Assembly: GCA_034521495.1 (NCBI GenBank) | Contig: JAXHMK010000009.1 | Location: forward strand, 799,001-863,000 | Length of the DNA stretch: 64,000 nucleotides | Direction: 5' to 3' | Source: Balneolaceae bacterium | GTDB taxonomy: Bacteria > Bacteroidota > Rhodothermia > Balneolales > Balneolaceae | Shown here: one piece after another, positions 8,839-18,100 of the stretch | Layout of the letters: each line of letters begins with the position of its first letter | How positions within the stretch are numbered: the first letter of the stretch is position 1 | Notes under the pieces: model-generated | Told to the model about the DNA's origin: nothing | Database searches by the model: none | What the model saw: only the letters and a program-made list of their open reading frames with translations | Translations under genes and position numbers: made by a program

Positions 8839-8967
8839 ATGGCTACCAACAATAACAACAGAAAGAAAAGCATTCACTATTACATGCGTGTACTTCACCG
8901 GGACGTGGGTTTTTTTATTCTCGGGCTGATCGTTATCTACTCTATTAGTGGGTGGCATCTGTTTTGA
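8839..8967 (+). pseudogene. Truncated 5' fragment of a PepSY-associated membrane protein gene
   Basis: An ATG at 8839 opens 42 codons (MATNNNNRKKSIHYYMRVLH..., then a hydrophobic helix with GFFILGLIVIYSISG) before TGA at 8967. Basic N-terminus, H-R in front of the first helix and the closing S-I-S-G match the first membrane helix of PepSY-TM proteins. After the glycine the frame turns into unrelated sequence shared with the 3' end of the convergent protease gene. The rest of the gene is absent, so this looks like the scar of a deletion or insertion. Confidence 0.55.
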
Positions 8968-9881
8968 ATCGCATCTCTGTCATCATCGGATAGTTTAAGG
9001 CTCTCATCGAGTTGGAACTGCATATTATAGTTCATAATGGATGCGGGATTATCGGTATGGTTCAAGCCGAGAGCATGCCCAAATTCATGAGCAAGTACCA
9101 ATCGTAACTTATTGAGATTTTCGAACTGGTAGATATTAATTTTTTTCTGATTGCCTACATTGATGTAGATACCCTGGTGAAATGTTCTGACCTGTCCAAA
9201 ACGATTCCTGTATTGGTAGATAAATTCATTCACCTCATCCGCATAGGCGTTTAATTTCTCAGAAAGTTGGTTGAGCTTTCCCTCTTCCGTATTTAACTTT
9301 TCCTCGAGAGGATTTAGTTTTTTTTCAAGGAACTCCATCTGTTTTTTCAGGTTTTTAAGCTTCTCATCATCATTCCGTGATACGATACCCGAATTCGTTA
9401 ACCTGGATAGCCGGAGGTTGTATTCATTTACGATTTCAGCATACTCTGAGAAGATTTGGTTGTACGATTTCAGTTGGCGCTGAAATTCAACAGATCTCCT
9501 CTGATACTTTGTACGCATGGAGAAATAGTTATGCCTCATCTTCTTAATCTGCCCGGATAGTTGTTGTTCATTCTCTGTGAACTTTTGATTTTCACTGTAG
9601 ATCAGGTTGATAGCCACCTCACCGCTGTCGCTATACTGTATCAACGTACGGTTGGCTGCATCTGACCAAAGATTCCGTACATCTTTCATGATCCTTCGCA
9701 GATCATCTTTATTCAGGTCAAAACGCTGATCAATAGAACCAATTCTCCAGGTGATGGGCTCTGAACAATCGGAAGATGTTGAATCATTCGGAGAAGAATT
9801 GATTCCTGCTGCAGAAGGATCGGCAAAAAAAAGACCCGACCAGGCAAATAAACCAATGAATATGATGAACAAATAATGCAT
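8937..9881 (-). CDS. Secreted metzincin (matrixin-like) zinc protease with coiled-coil insert
   Basis: 314 residues: an N-terminal signal peptide (about 1-20), a long heptad-rich coiled coil (about 100-215), and a C-terminal protease domain. The zinc site HEFGHALGLNH puts ligands at H265, H269 and H275, and NPASIMNY supplies the Met-turn (M283). The substrate is unknown. The final residues and stop codon lie inside sequence complementary to the PepSY fragment, so the original C-terminus may have been replaced, although the catalytic core is intact. No neighbour suggests a pathway. Confidence 0.8.
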   Translation of the reverse strand: MHYLFIIFIGLFAWSGLFFADPSAAGINSSPNDSTSSDCSEPITWRIGSIDQRFDLNKDDLRRIMKDVRNLWSDAANRTLIQYSDSGEVAINLIYSENQKFTENEQQLSGQIKKMRHNYFSMRTKYQRRSVEFQRQLKSYNQIFSEYAEIVNEYNLRLSRLTNSGIVSRNDDEKLKNLKKQMEFLEKKLNPLEEKLNTEEGKLNQLSEKLNAYADEVNEFIYQYRNRFGQVRTFHQGIYINVGNQKKINIYQFENLNKLRLVLAHEFGHALGLNHTDNPASIMNYNMQFQLDESLKLSDDDRDAIQNRCHPLIE

Positions 9882-10095
9882 CTGATTTCTTCTCGCTTGA
9901 GTTTGTTACTTATATCAATATAACGAATTGAATAAAGCGGATTTGTTTTGTTTGATGCCGGGGGAGTAGCTTTGGGTTTTTGGGTCTTTAATGTTGTAAT
10001 TCACCGATTGAACCACCCCTAAATGAAGCTGTCCAAAGAGTCTTTTTATCAATAATGATACCTTATTAATTTAGGTTTTATTGTTTCCATCAAAT

Positions 10096-10128
10096 AGACC
10101 TCCAAGGTTTCTAAAACCTTGGAGGTCT
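10096..10128. repeat. 15-bp-stem palindrome (dispersed Bacteroidota-type repeat)
   Basis: The left arm AGACCTCCAAGGTTT (10096-10110) is exactly complementary to 10114-10128 around a 3-base loop. Palindromes of this ACCTTGGAGGTCT type are familiar as multicopy intergenic elements in Bacteroidota genomes. It lies between two minus-strand genes and lacks a following T-tract, so it is better called a repeat than a terminator. Confidence 0.6.
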
Positions 10129-10134
10129 TAGCCT

Positions 10135-10170
10135 AAAATCTTTACGTTTTCGAAACGTGTTAAAGATTTT
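10135..10170. repeat. Second, imperfect palindrome next to the first
   Basis: AAAATCTTTA (10135-10144) pairs with TAAAGATTTT (10161-10170), and the inner CGTTT pairs with AAACG. It follows the 10096-10128 palindrome by six bases, so both may belong to one composite element. Confidence 0.45.
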
Positions 10171-10353
10171 TTGAACAGCCTCACTTCCAATGAATACATT
10201 TGATAAATGATGAATCGAGATCAGATTCAAAGAGTCTTGATTGGAAGAGTTACTATAGATTTTTGTACCTGTTTTTATTGCTTGATCAGCAACCCATCCC
10301 TGTTATAAATAGGAGGGAGATCCGTTTTCGATGGAAAGGTTAAAAGATTTCGT

Positions 10354-11781
10354 TTAAATGACTGTCTCCGCTTTCTCCTTATAATGATCTACAAGTCTGT
10401 CGCGTTTTTCTTTTAGCGCTTTTGAGAGGCCGATTTTGTAGATATGAGGATTTTCAAATCGTTTAAATTCGTACGGCAGTTTGTCCAGTTGGGTACGGCT
10501 AAATTCAGCAATTTCATTCAAATCTTTAGGTTCAGTTTGTCGGTCCCCATTTTTTACAACTTTACTCAACAAGGGTTCTTTTTCAAACTGATCAAGACGA
10601 ATTGATTTTGTAGAATCGGATATATGGTGCATAGTTTTGATATCATCTTTCTTCTCATCAGCAAAAGCGACTACATCCCCACCGTAAAACTCGCCATTTT
10701 TTATGAGTCGATACACCTTTTTCTTCCCTGGCAGATTTATTTTTTCAACATTCTCAGACAGTTTTAGACGGGGTTTAGAATTGGCATAAGACAGTTTATA
10801 AACGCCATCGAGCGCTGCATCGGGACGGCCGGTTACCAAGCTGGTACCCACGCCAAACAGATCAATAGGAGCGCCTTGATCCAGAAGGCTTTTGATTACA
10901 TATTCATCAAGTTGGTTAGATGCGGCAATTTTCACATAATCCAGTCCGGCGTCGTCCAGCATTTTCCGGGATCGCTTGGCAAGCCATGCGAGGTCACCGC
11001 TGTCCAGACGGATACCTTTCATCTTTTCACCCCGCTCTTCCATCTCTTTTCCAACTTTTATAGCATTGGGCACTCCGCTTTGAAGCGTATCGTAGGTATC
11101 TACAAGTAGTACGCAATCATCAGAACGAACTTCAGCAAAATCGCGGAAGGCAGAAAGTTCATCATCATATCGCTGGATAAATGAATGAGCCATGGTTCCG
11201 GCAATGGGAATATCGTAATCACGCCCGGTTCTCACATTACTCGTTGCGTCATAGCCGCCAATGATAGCCGCCCGGCTTGCTGAATATCCGCCAAGTCCGG
11301 GTGCCCGCCTGAGCCCAAAATCTACCAGCTTTTTATCATCCCCGGCTGATAACCGCATGCGACTTGCCTTAGTGGCAATGAGCGACTGATAATTCAAAAT
11401 ATTGAGTACCATCGTTTCCAGGATCTGTGCTTCCGGTAGCGGGGCTTCAACACTAATAACTGGCCGGTTTGGAAAAATCAGGTCGCCTTCTTTTGATGCA
11501 TAGATATCCCCGCTAAACTCAAATGATTGCAGATATTCGATGAACTTATTATCAAAGTTTTTCCTCTTCAGAAATTGAATATCCTCATCTGTGAATTGAA
11601 AATCTTCAAGAGCTTTTAGAAGGTCTTCCAGGCCGGCGAAGATAGCATAACCGCCGTCAAAAGGCAGTTTTCGAAAAAAATAATCAAATATAGCAGTTTC
11701 ATCTCTCAACCCTTTATTAAAATAGACTTGCGCCATCGTCAGTTGATACTGATCGGTATAGGTGGGTGTATAATCAATCAT
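10354..11781 (-). CDS. pncB: Nicotinate phosphoribosyltransferase
   Basis: 475 residues. The enzyme joins nicotinate and PRPP to nicotinate mononucleotide with ATP hydrolysis (NAD salvage, cytoplasm). The N-terminus YTPTYTDQYQLTMAQVYF and the FRKLPFDGGYAIFAGLED segment are typical. MAHSFIQ contains the conserved histidine that is phosphorylated, and GIRLDSGDLAWLAKRSRKML forms the phosphate/nicotinate pocket. The length fits the long bacterial class. A phosphoribosyltransferase gene lies 16 bp upstream in the same orientation, suggesting a small nucleotide-salvage operon. Confidence 0.95.
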   Translation of the reverse strand: MIDYTPTYTDQYQLTMAQVYFNKGLRDETAIFDYFFRKLPFDGGYAIFAGLEDLLKALEDFQFTDEDIQFLKRKNFDNKFIEYLQSFEFSGDIYASKEGDLIFPNRPVISVEAPLPEAQILETMVLNILNYQSLIATKASRMRLSAGDDKKLVDFGLRRAPGLGGYSASRAAIIGGYDATSNVRTGRDYDIPIAGTMAHSFIQRYDDELSAFRDFAEVRSDDCVLLVDTYDTLQSGVPNAIKVGKEMEERGEKMKGIRLDSGDLAWLAKRSRKMLDDAGLDYVKIAASNQLDEYVIKSLLDQGAPIDLFGVGTSLVTGRPDAALDGVYKLSYANSKPRLKLSENVEKINLPGKKKVYRLIKNGEFYGGDVVAFADEKKDDIKTMHHISDSTKSIRLDQFEKEPLLSKVVKNGDRQTEPKDLNEIAEFSRTQLDKLPYEFKRFENPHIYKIGLSKALKEKRDRLVDHYKEKAETVI

Positions 11782-11797
11782 GATTTTCTCTATTTCA

Positions 11798-12418
11798 TTA
11801 TAAATAGTTATTCTTCATTTCCAGAATATGTTGGTACAGATCCGGATCAATGGTAAGCTTATATTTTTTCCTAAGGTGATTTAGTGCTTTTTCTTCAGGG
11901 ACATCCAGCATATCGTCTTTATTCAAAAATTCAAGGATATCTTCCGTCACAGCCCATTGATAGATCAGCCATTTCCATTCCTTTAGGTACTCTCCAACAA
12001 AATCAGCTTTTATTTGTGTGTTCTCTTTCTCGTGTATAACAGCACTTTTTAAAAGGGCAGGTTCAAGTGATTTGATTTGATCCGTAGCAGCTGAAAGTGT
12101 TTTACCGGAATCGTTTACATCGTCAACCAGTAGCACATTCTTATCCCGGATATTTACACCGACCGGATCTGTTATTTTAACGTCCTCAAGTTGCTGAGCG
12201 CCACTGGTGTAATGGCGAATTTGAAGAGAAGTGAGGGTGTCGACATTTAAAAAATCACAAAAAAGTCGTGCAGGAGTTACTCCGCCCCGGGCAATTCCCA
12301 CAACAACATCAAATGAGATTGAGCTGTCGGTGATTTGACGGGAGATCTTTTGGCTTAGATCATAAACCTCGGTGAATGTGACAATTTTTGCTTGAAAATC
12401 TTTCTTTTCATGTTCCAT
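11798..12418 (-). CDS. Purine-type phosphoribosyltransferase (xanthine/hypoxanthine-like)
   Basis: 206 residues with a type I PRTase fold. VVGIARGGVTPARLFCDFL is the early strand/loop, and VLLVDDVNDSGKTLSAA is the PRPP-binding signature. A C-terminal helical extension (about 140-206) is not part of the core. The IARGG loop resembles Gpt-like xanthine-guanine enzymes, but base specificity cannot be read. It precedes pncB, so both probably recycle bases with PRPP. Confidence 0.75.
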   Translation of the reverse strand: MEHEKKDFQAKIVTFTEVYDLSQKISRQITDSSISFDVVVGIARGGVTPARLFCDFLNVDTLTSLQIRHYTSGAQQLEDVKITDPVGVNIRDKNVLLVDDVNDSGKTLSAATDQIKSLEPALLKSAVIHEKENTQIKADFVGEYLKEWKWLIYQWAVTEDILEFLNKDDMLDVPEEKALNHLRKKYKLTIDPDLYQHILEMKNNYL

Positions 12419-12489
12419 AACTATATAAAAACAGTTCAGAACAGATATCCATTCATTAGGCAGGAATTACGAATCATCAGGTCATAAGA

Positions 12490-13458
12490 TCAGGGGTTTC
12501 CACCTAACTCATCATACCGTTTTCTCACATTTTGAACGTCTTCCCATGCAGGTCGTTTCCATTGTGGATTTCTGAGAAGAGCCGCCGGGTGGTAGGTAAC
12601 TGTCAGTTCAGCATTTCGAAACGGATAAAATTGTCCTCGTAAATTTCGAAGTGAATCTTCTTTTTTGAGAAGCGTGGTACCGGATACTTTTCCAACACAA
12701 AGAATAATTTTCGGATCGATCAGGTCAATCTGTCTCATCAGGTAGGGGAGGCTTCGCAGCCGTTCATCCGGATTTGGATTTCGGTTTCCGGGCGGGCGGT
12801 GCTTTAAAATATTAGCGATATAAACATCCTCCCGCTCAAATTTGATCGCCTTTAAAATCTTGTTTAACAACTGACCTGCTTTCCCCACAAACGGCTCACC
12901 CTGCCGATCCTCTTCCTGGCCCGGCGCCTCACCAATAATCATTAAATCTGCATTTTTATTCCCAACACCGAAGACAAGATTTGTATTTTCAAGATCAGTT
13001 TTTAGCTCATCAGCTCCTTTACAAAGTTCCCGAAGTTCATCCAGCGAACTGCATGAATTTAGTTTTTCTTCCAGGCTCTTTGGCTTGGTTGATTCTTGCG
13101 TAGTGTACTCCTCTGCTTTTTCCTCTACTTTTGATTCGTTCGAATCCAATTCCAGTTCCTCTTCCTGATCTGTTTGAGGGGAATCTGAAACAGTGAACGG
13201 ACCATAAACTTCCTTCTCATATTCAAGGAAATGAAGAATATCTTCGTAAAGTTTTTTTTCTTTATCGCTCATAGGGAATGGTTTTACAAGAAGGTAAATG
13301 GTGGTGGGAATGGAATCAAGTGTTTTGACCCATTCCCATCTGTTACCCTTTCCCATTCCGCAAAAAATCTGCACGTCACTTTCTAATGGCTGGGATAAGT
13401 CTGAATGACTATTCACAGAGAAAAATAAACAGGAGTTATACCTCTTTTCGATATTCAA
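12490..13458 (-). CDS. Family-4-like uracil-DNA glycosylase, lacking most Fe-S cysteines
   Basis: 322 residues. A variable acidic N-terminal part (1-155) precedes a UDG core with LVFGVGNKNADLMIIGEAPG, DRQGEPFVGKAGQLLNKIL, HRPPGNRNPNPDE and TYHPAALLRNP. It would excise uracil from DNA to start base-excision repair. Classical family 4 enzymes hold a 4Fe-4S cluster with four cysteines. Here the KCRPPGNR cysteine is H220, the later E-x3-C-x-P position reads RSLPYL, and only C146 of the N-terminal CxxC remains. The gene start overlaps the preceding HTH gene by 23 bp. Confidence 0.85.
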   Translation of the reverse strand: MNIEKRYNSCLFFSVNSHSDLSQPLESDVQIFCGMGKGNRWEWVKTLDSIPTTIYLLVKPFPMSDKEKKLYEDILHFLEYEKEVYGPFTVSDSPQTDQEEELELDSNESKVEEKAEEYTTQESTKPKSLEEKLNSCSSLDELRELCKGADELKTDLENTNLVFGVGNKNADLMIIGEAPGQEEDRQGEPFVGKAGQLLNKILKAIKFEREDVYIANILKHRPPGNRNPNPDERLRSLPYLMRQIDLIDPKIILCVGKVSGTTLLKKEDSLRNLRGQFYPFRNAELTVTYHPAALLRNPQWKRPAWEDVQNVRKRYDELGGNP

Positions 13459-13645
13459 GAATGTCTCCGGGCTGACAATCGAGAGCCTCGCAAATTGCTT
13501 CCAGAGTAGAAAATCGTATGGCTTTGGCCTTACCTGTTTTGAGAATGGAAAGATTTGAAATCGTAATGTCTACTTTCTCAGAAAGTTCGGTAAGAGACAT
13601 TTTTCTTTTTGCAAGCACTACGTCAAGATTAACGATAATAGCCAT
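13436..13645 (-). CDS. Small XRE/Cro-C1 helix-turn-helix regulator (YozG-like)
   Basis: 69 residues forming almost only an HTH domain: KMSLTELSEKVDITISNLSI, with the recognition helix around residues 26-36, and CEALDCQPGDILEY at the C-terminus, typical of the small YozG group. These proteins usually accompany a DUF2975 membrane protein, as here (the upstream gene ends 2 bp before this start). It probably controls the pair's own operon. Its 3' end overlaps the glycosylase start. Confidence 0.85.
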   Translation of the reverse strand: MAIIVNLDVVLAKRKMSLTELSEKVDITISNLSILKTGKAKAIRFSTLEAICEALDCQPGDILEYRKEV

Positions 13646-13647
13646 CT

Positions 13648-14277
13648 CTATACCGTTAATTGTTGTTCCTGATAAATGCGATGACCTTCCTTAAAGACGT
13701 AACCGATTACAATAATCATAATTCCTATAAATAGAGAAATATAAAAATTATCCGGCGTTCGTATCAGTTCAAATGGTTCTGATGAGAACGCATCGAAGGT
13801 AAGCCATTCAACGTAAAATGCCCGTCCTAAAGCAATAAGTTCAGCCAGAATAAATATCCATCCTAAAATAAAGAGTCTCTTATAATTGCTCTCTGAAAAA
13901 GGTTGATCTCTTGCAACAGCTCTGAATATTTGCCAAACCAAAAAGGCGCAATAAATAAACATACCGCTCTCTATGATTTTTAAAAAGATTAGAAAAAGTG
14001 AGTGGATATCCGATCCATTCTCTGCTTCCAATATTAGCAATCGACCTTCTTGTTGCTGATCAAGTACCAGCGTCATTCTGTAAGTTTCTCCATTTACTAA
14101 ATGAGTGCCGAGTTGATTAGAGTTCTCAACAGAATATTTAACTGGGAATTCCATACCAAATGAAGAGGATAAGTAGATCTGAATTATTAGTTGAATTCCT
14201 AAAAGAACTGCAGTAATTGCAGCTATGTAAGAAATGAAGTGAGCTAACGTCCAGTCATTCTGCAATTTTGTTTTCAT
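13648..14277 (-). CDS. DUF2975-family membrane protein
   Basis: About 209 residues from the ATG at 14277 (MKTKLQNDWTLAHFIS). The longer TTG-started reading adds six residues without support. Four hydrophobic segments are visible (about 13-33, 92-112, 126-146 and 172-192) with an extracytoplasmic loop between the first two. The family has no firm function. Its consistent pairing with a small XRE regulator, seen here 2 bp downstream, suggests membrane-signal control of that regulator. Confidence 0.75.
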   Translation of the reverse strand: MKTKLQNDWTLAHFISYIAAITAVLLGIQLIIQIYLSSSFGMEFPVKYSVENSNQLGTHLVNGETYRMTLVLDQQQEGRLLILEAENGSDIHSLFLIFLKIIESGMFIYCAFLVWQIFRAVARDQPFSESNYKRLFILGWIFILAELIALGRAFYVEWLTFDAFSSEPFELIRTPDNFYISLFIGIMIIVIGYVFKEGHRIYQEQQLTV

Positions 14278-14497
14278 ACAAATAACATTTATCAATTGAT
14301 TTATCCTAAAAACGGTAAAAATTTGTTGATAAACAATAAATATTATCTGTTTAAAGAAAAAGTAATTAAATATTTTAATTTCTTTTTCTGAAAAAACGGA
14401 ACAAAGAAGTGGAATTTTTCAGATTATTATCGAATGACTTAAAAACCCCTCCTTGTTTCAGCAGTGCATTCCTGTTGAAATAGGGAGGGGTTGGGGC

Positions 14498-15009
14498 TGA
14501 CATTACCCATAAAATCTCAATTTTTGAGATGATATCTTTACCAAAGTTTATTGGAAAGGTTGAGTATCATTCATAATAATAGGCTATCAATCGTAACATT
14601 CATCTTGTTCATTTTGTCTTGAAACAAAAGAACCAAAAATTCAAGGCGGTGAAAGAATTGGCGGCGGTCACTGAATCTCTGCTACCTTTTATCAATGGTC
14701 CACCGCGTTTATAGCTTGTTAACATCGTTAAGAGCCGGTATGATAAAAGGTCTCCGCAGATCTTCAGGCTCCCTCAATCCGCCAATTCTTTCGAGGCCGG
14801 AGTTGTTCTGACCCTAAAATAAATCAACTCTAAACAGCATGAATGATGTTGAAGCACCTATTATTCTTCTTTAAAAGCGTATTGCAAATCTATTTTTAAA
14901 ATGATAAACAGATATTTTTCGAAAATATACCTAACAGCTTTAAGTCAATCATTACCAATACTTTACATAGACTAAATTAGTCATATTTGAAATTACATGG
15001 GTAATGTCA
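14498..15009. repeat. Region bounded by a 13-bp perfect inverted repeat
   Basis: TGACATTACCCAT at 14498-14510 is the exact reverse complement of 14997-15009. The 486 bp between them contain the long palindrome at 14651-14792 and no gene. The layout resembles a non-autonomous element or a recombined remnant, but no target-site duplication was identified. Confidence 0.45.
14651..14792. repeat. Long imperfect inverted repeat (possible structured element)
   Basis: GAAAGAATTGGCGG (14651-14664) pairs exactly with 14779-14792. Inside, CTGAA and TCTGC-type patches pair, and ACCTTTTATCA (14684-14694) pairs with 14741-14751. The arms are about 45-65 bp with a GC-richer loop. It could be a dispersed element or a structured RNA. 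Confidence 0.5.
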
Positions 15010-15144
15010 GGGGGTTGGGGTGGGTCCGAATAAAGGCAAGACAAGGATGTTTGCGTCATCATCAGGAAATTCGGTAATGAACAAGTGTCATCCCCTTGGA
15101 TCAACTTTATTGATTCTTTCCCCTTCGAAGGGGGATTCTTTTTA

Positions 15145-18100
15145 TCAAGGTAGCGATTCCTGTTCCAGTCGTCTCAATCGTTCAAAATATTGCTCGATAA
15201 GCCTCTGGTATTTTTCTGAAAAGCGGGTGAAATTTGGATCTTGCATTCGCGCCCGAATCTCCTGCCGCAGCTCTTCGAGGGTCATGTCCGGTGGCAGGAT
15301 ACGTTCAAATTCTGAGGCACTCGTGCCTTCGCGCTGATCTTCCTCTCCACGTTGCTGAATCGCATCCTCGGCATTCAGCATCCGGGATAAAATATTTTGC
15401 TGCCGCTCTATCATAAGAGGATCCGTCACTCCCCCTCTCATATCGTTAATAGAATCTTCCATATCCTCCATCATACGTTGCAATTCACTAAGCATCTTGT
15501 CTCCCTGCTGTAATGCACCGCTTCTTTGAAGTTCTTCAAGCTGTTTCCGGATTTCATTTTGCTGTTTTGCCATCTGGTTCAATCGCTCCGACTGCTCTCT
15601 TGACAACCGGTCGCCCTGCACATCATTAATCATCTCCTGGAGCTGTTGATTAAGCTGCTGTTGGTTGCCCGACATCTGTTGCAGCTGCTGAGTCATCTGC
15701 TGCATTGTCATTCCGCTTCCTGCTCCCCCACCACCTTGCTGATTCATCAACTGATCGAGCAAAGAAGCAATCATCGAGGTCAGATCATTAATTCCGCCCA
15801 GCGCTTCCCTGGAAGCAACAGTTGAACCACGTTGACTCCGTTCCACCATCTCATCTATTGTTCGGTTTAACTTGCGTTCAACATCCTCTTTTTTTCGGTT
15901 AATCTGGTTAGGAATCCCCGGGATTTCGGATGAAATTTCAAAAAGAGTGTCAGCCACAGCGGTAAACTGATCGTTAACGTTTTGCTGAACTCTGGCGAGA
16001 TCCACAAAGCCCTGGCTTCGGCTGCGTGTATCGGTTGCCGTTTGTGCCAAATACTCTTCCATATTTGAAAGTTCAAGAAGTGTATAGAGAGATCGCTGCA
16101 AGGCAAGAATATTTACCTGTATCTGTTGCCCGCTCATTTGCTGAATGGACGATCGGAATTTCTCAGATTCCTTCTGCAGAGTTTCGCTGATCTGCTGCTG
16201 TTGTTGTTGCATCTGCTCGTTAGGCGAAGTTTGTTTCTCCTGCATTTCGCTTTCACTCTGTTCCCGCAGTTTTTTCATATCCTGCCTTGTAGAGTCCAGT
16301 TGTTGTTGTGAGCTTTTCTTCAGCTCTTGCAGCCGTTCTTTGGCATTATCAGGCGGATTGCTGTCCAGTTGTTCCAGTTGTTCTTCGACCGATTCCATAT
16401 CCTCTTCAACAGTCTCCATCTCGTTTTGAAGTTGTTCAATGGAACTATCCTCTCTTGGCTGCATGCGTTGGGCCATATCCTCATACTGCCGGGCCAGTTT
16501 ATCCAGGTCACTGTTCATCTTCAGGCGTTTAAACAGCTCAACTGTACGTTTTAGTCGCTCCTGATATAAATTTTCATTGAATTCTACATCCTCCAGGGCT
16601 TGCTCCAGCTCTTCAGGAGAGAGATTTTCCATCGCCTTCTGCAACTCCTCCATTGCTTCCTGCAGGGCGGGGTCATCCAATTCTTCCATCAATTGTTGAA
16701 GCTCCCTGTACGCCTGTTGAGTTTCATCAGATACCTGGTTGCTTTGTTCCATTTCGTTTCGCAGTTCCCGGAATTTCTCATTCAGATTTTTTACAGTTTC
16801 GTCAATCTGTTTTTGCCTCTCCTGAACTTCTTCCAGCATCTGTTGCTCTTCAAATCCACCCTCGGGGTTTTGCCGCAACTTGTCCAAAAATTCCTGGTAC
16901 TGGTTCTCCATATTCTCAAACTCACGGGAAACATCCTCCAGTTCATTTTGAACATTCTTTTCCTGTTCATCCAGTTCATCAAAATATTCTGTAAGAGAGG
17001 GTATCTGTATAATCACTTCAGATGATTCACTCATTTTTGCTCCTTCAATCTGATCGTTATCCCACACTTGAATGCTAAATGTCAGTTGATCGCGAGGCTT
17101 CAGATCAAACTGTTCCAGATCCCATTGATACCGGGTCACTTTCCCGTTTGATGGTTTAGAGAGCCGGAGTGATCCTGTTTGAGGTTCTTCTGTAAACGCC
17201 TGCTGATAACTCCAGGTCAGATCTGCCCGCGATAAACCAAAATCATCCGTAGCCTGGAAGATAATTTCCAGCTCGGCAGGATCTGTTTTCATTACAGTCC
17301 CCGTCGGTTCCTGGATAACAATGACAGGGTATTGATCCTGCTGTACGTTTAAAATTGTTCGAAATGGATTTCTGTTTTGAAGTCCCTCCTCATCGGTCAT
17401 TGCAAAGGTCAACGTATCGGTTTCATCCGGTTTGATGGAGACTGAAAATTGGTTGTCAACAGTATCCGCTCGTTGTAAATCTAATGTATCATTCACTGAA
17501 TTCATTTTGATAAACTGAACAGGCTTATTTGTGACCCCCTGAAAGTGTACATCTGACCCGGGATAAAGATTGATTTCAGAAAATGGATATTCATATTCAG
17601 AATCAGGTAATCCGGTGTAGGAGGGAGGCGTCACTGAAGCGACAAGATGATCGAAACGAGGTTGAAGCTGTACATCTATTCTGTACTGCTCACTCTCAAA
17701 ATCATCCATAATTACGCGGTAGGAAATATCGTTTGTAAGTTCAATTTCGGATGACCGAAACAACCCATTCTCCATTTGTTGCATCTGTCTCTGACGATAA
17801 TTTTCTTCAACATCTGTTTTAAATTCAAGAACCGATTCATGGGGTAAATTTCCGTTTTGGTACTGAATTGATACAGCAGCTTCGGAGCCGTGTTCGATGG
17901 TTGTATCTGCAGGAGTGATAGTAAATGTAAAGGGATTCGGCTGCTCATAACCATTCCAGAAATGGAGAGTCCGAACACTTTCAGATGGCAGTGAAAGAGC
18001 AATAATCACTGCAAAAACGGACGCGACTCCACCAGCGAGTAAACTGATCTGAGAGTATTTATGATGCCGTGACTGGCTGACATAATCGTCCAGTTCGGAT

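Larger units (their letters stand above)
9882..10353. other. Intergenic stretch with palindromic repeats
   Basis: There is no credible gene between the protease start and the pncB stop. The middle holds the two adjacent palindromes listed separately at 10096-10128 and 10135-10170. The remaining sequence shows nothing I can name. Confidence 0.6.
14278..15144. other. Non-coding region rich in inverted repeats
   Basis: No credible coding sequence is found. From left to right it holds a CCCCTCC/GGAGGGG hairpin (about 14446-14490), a 13-bp inverted repeat pair at 14498-14510 and 14997-15009, a long imperfect palindrome at 14651-14792, and a CCCC-TTCGAA-GGGG hairpin at 15120-15133. The stretch around 14600-14650 (TTTTGTCTTGAAACAAAAG) resembles a multicopy intergenic sequence of Bacteroidota. 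Confidence 0.6.

Noticed and set aside
15120-15138. CCCC-TTCGAA-GGGG hairpin as terminator of the DUF4175-like gene
   Set aside because: The gene is on the minus strand, and on that strand no T-run follows. The T-rich side faces the plus strand, where no gene ends.
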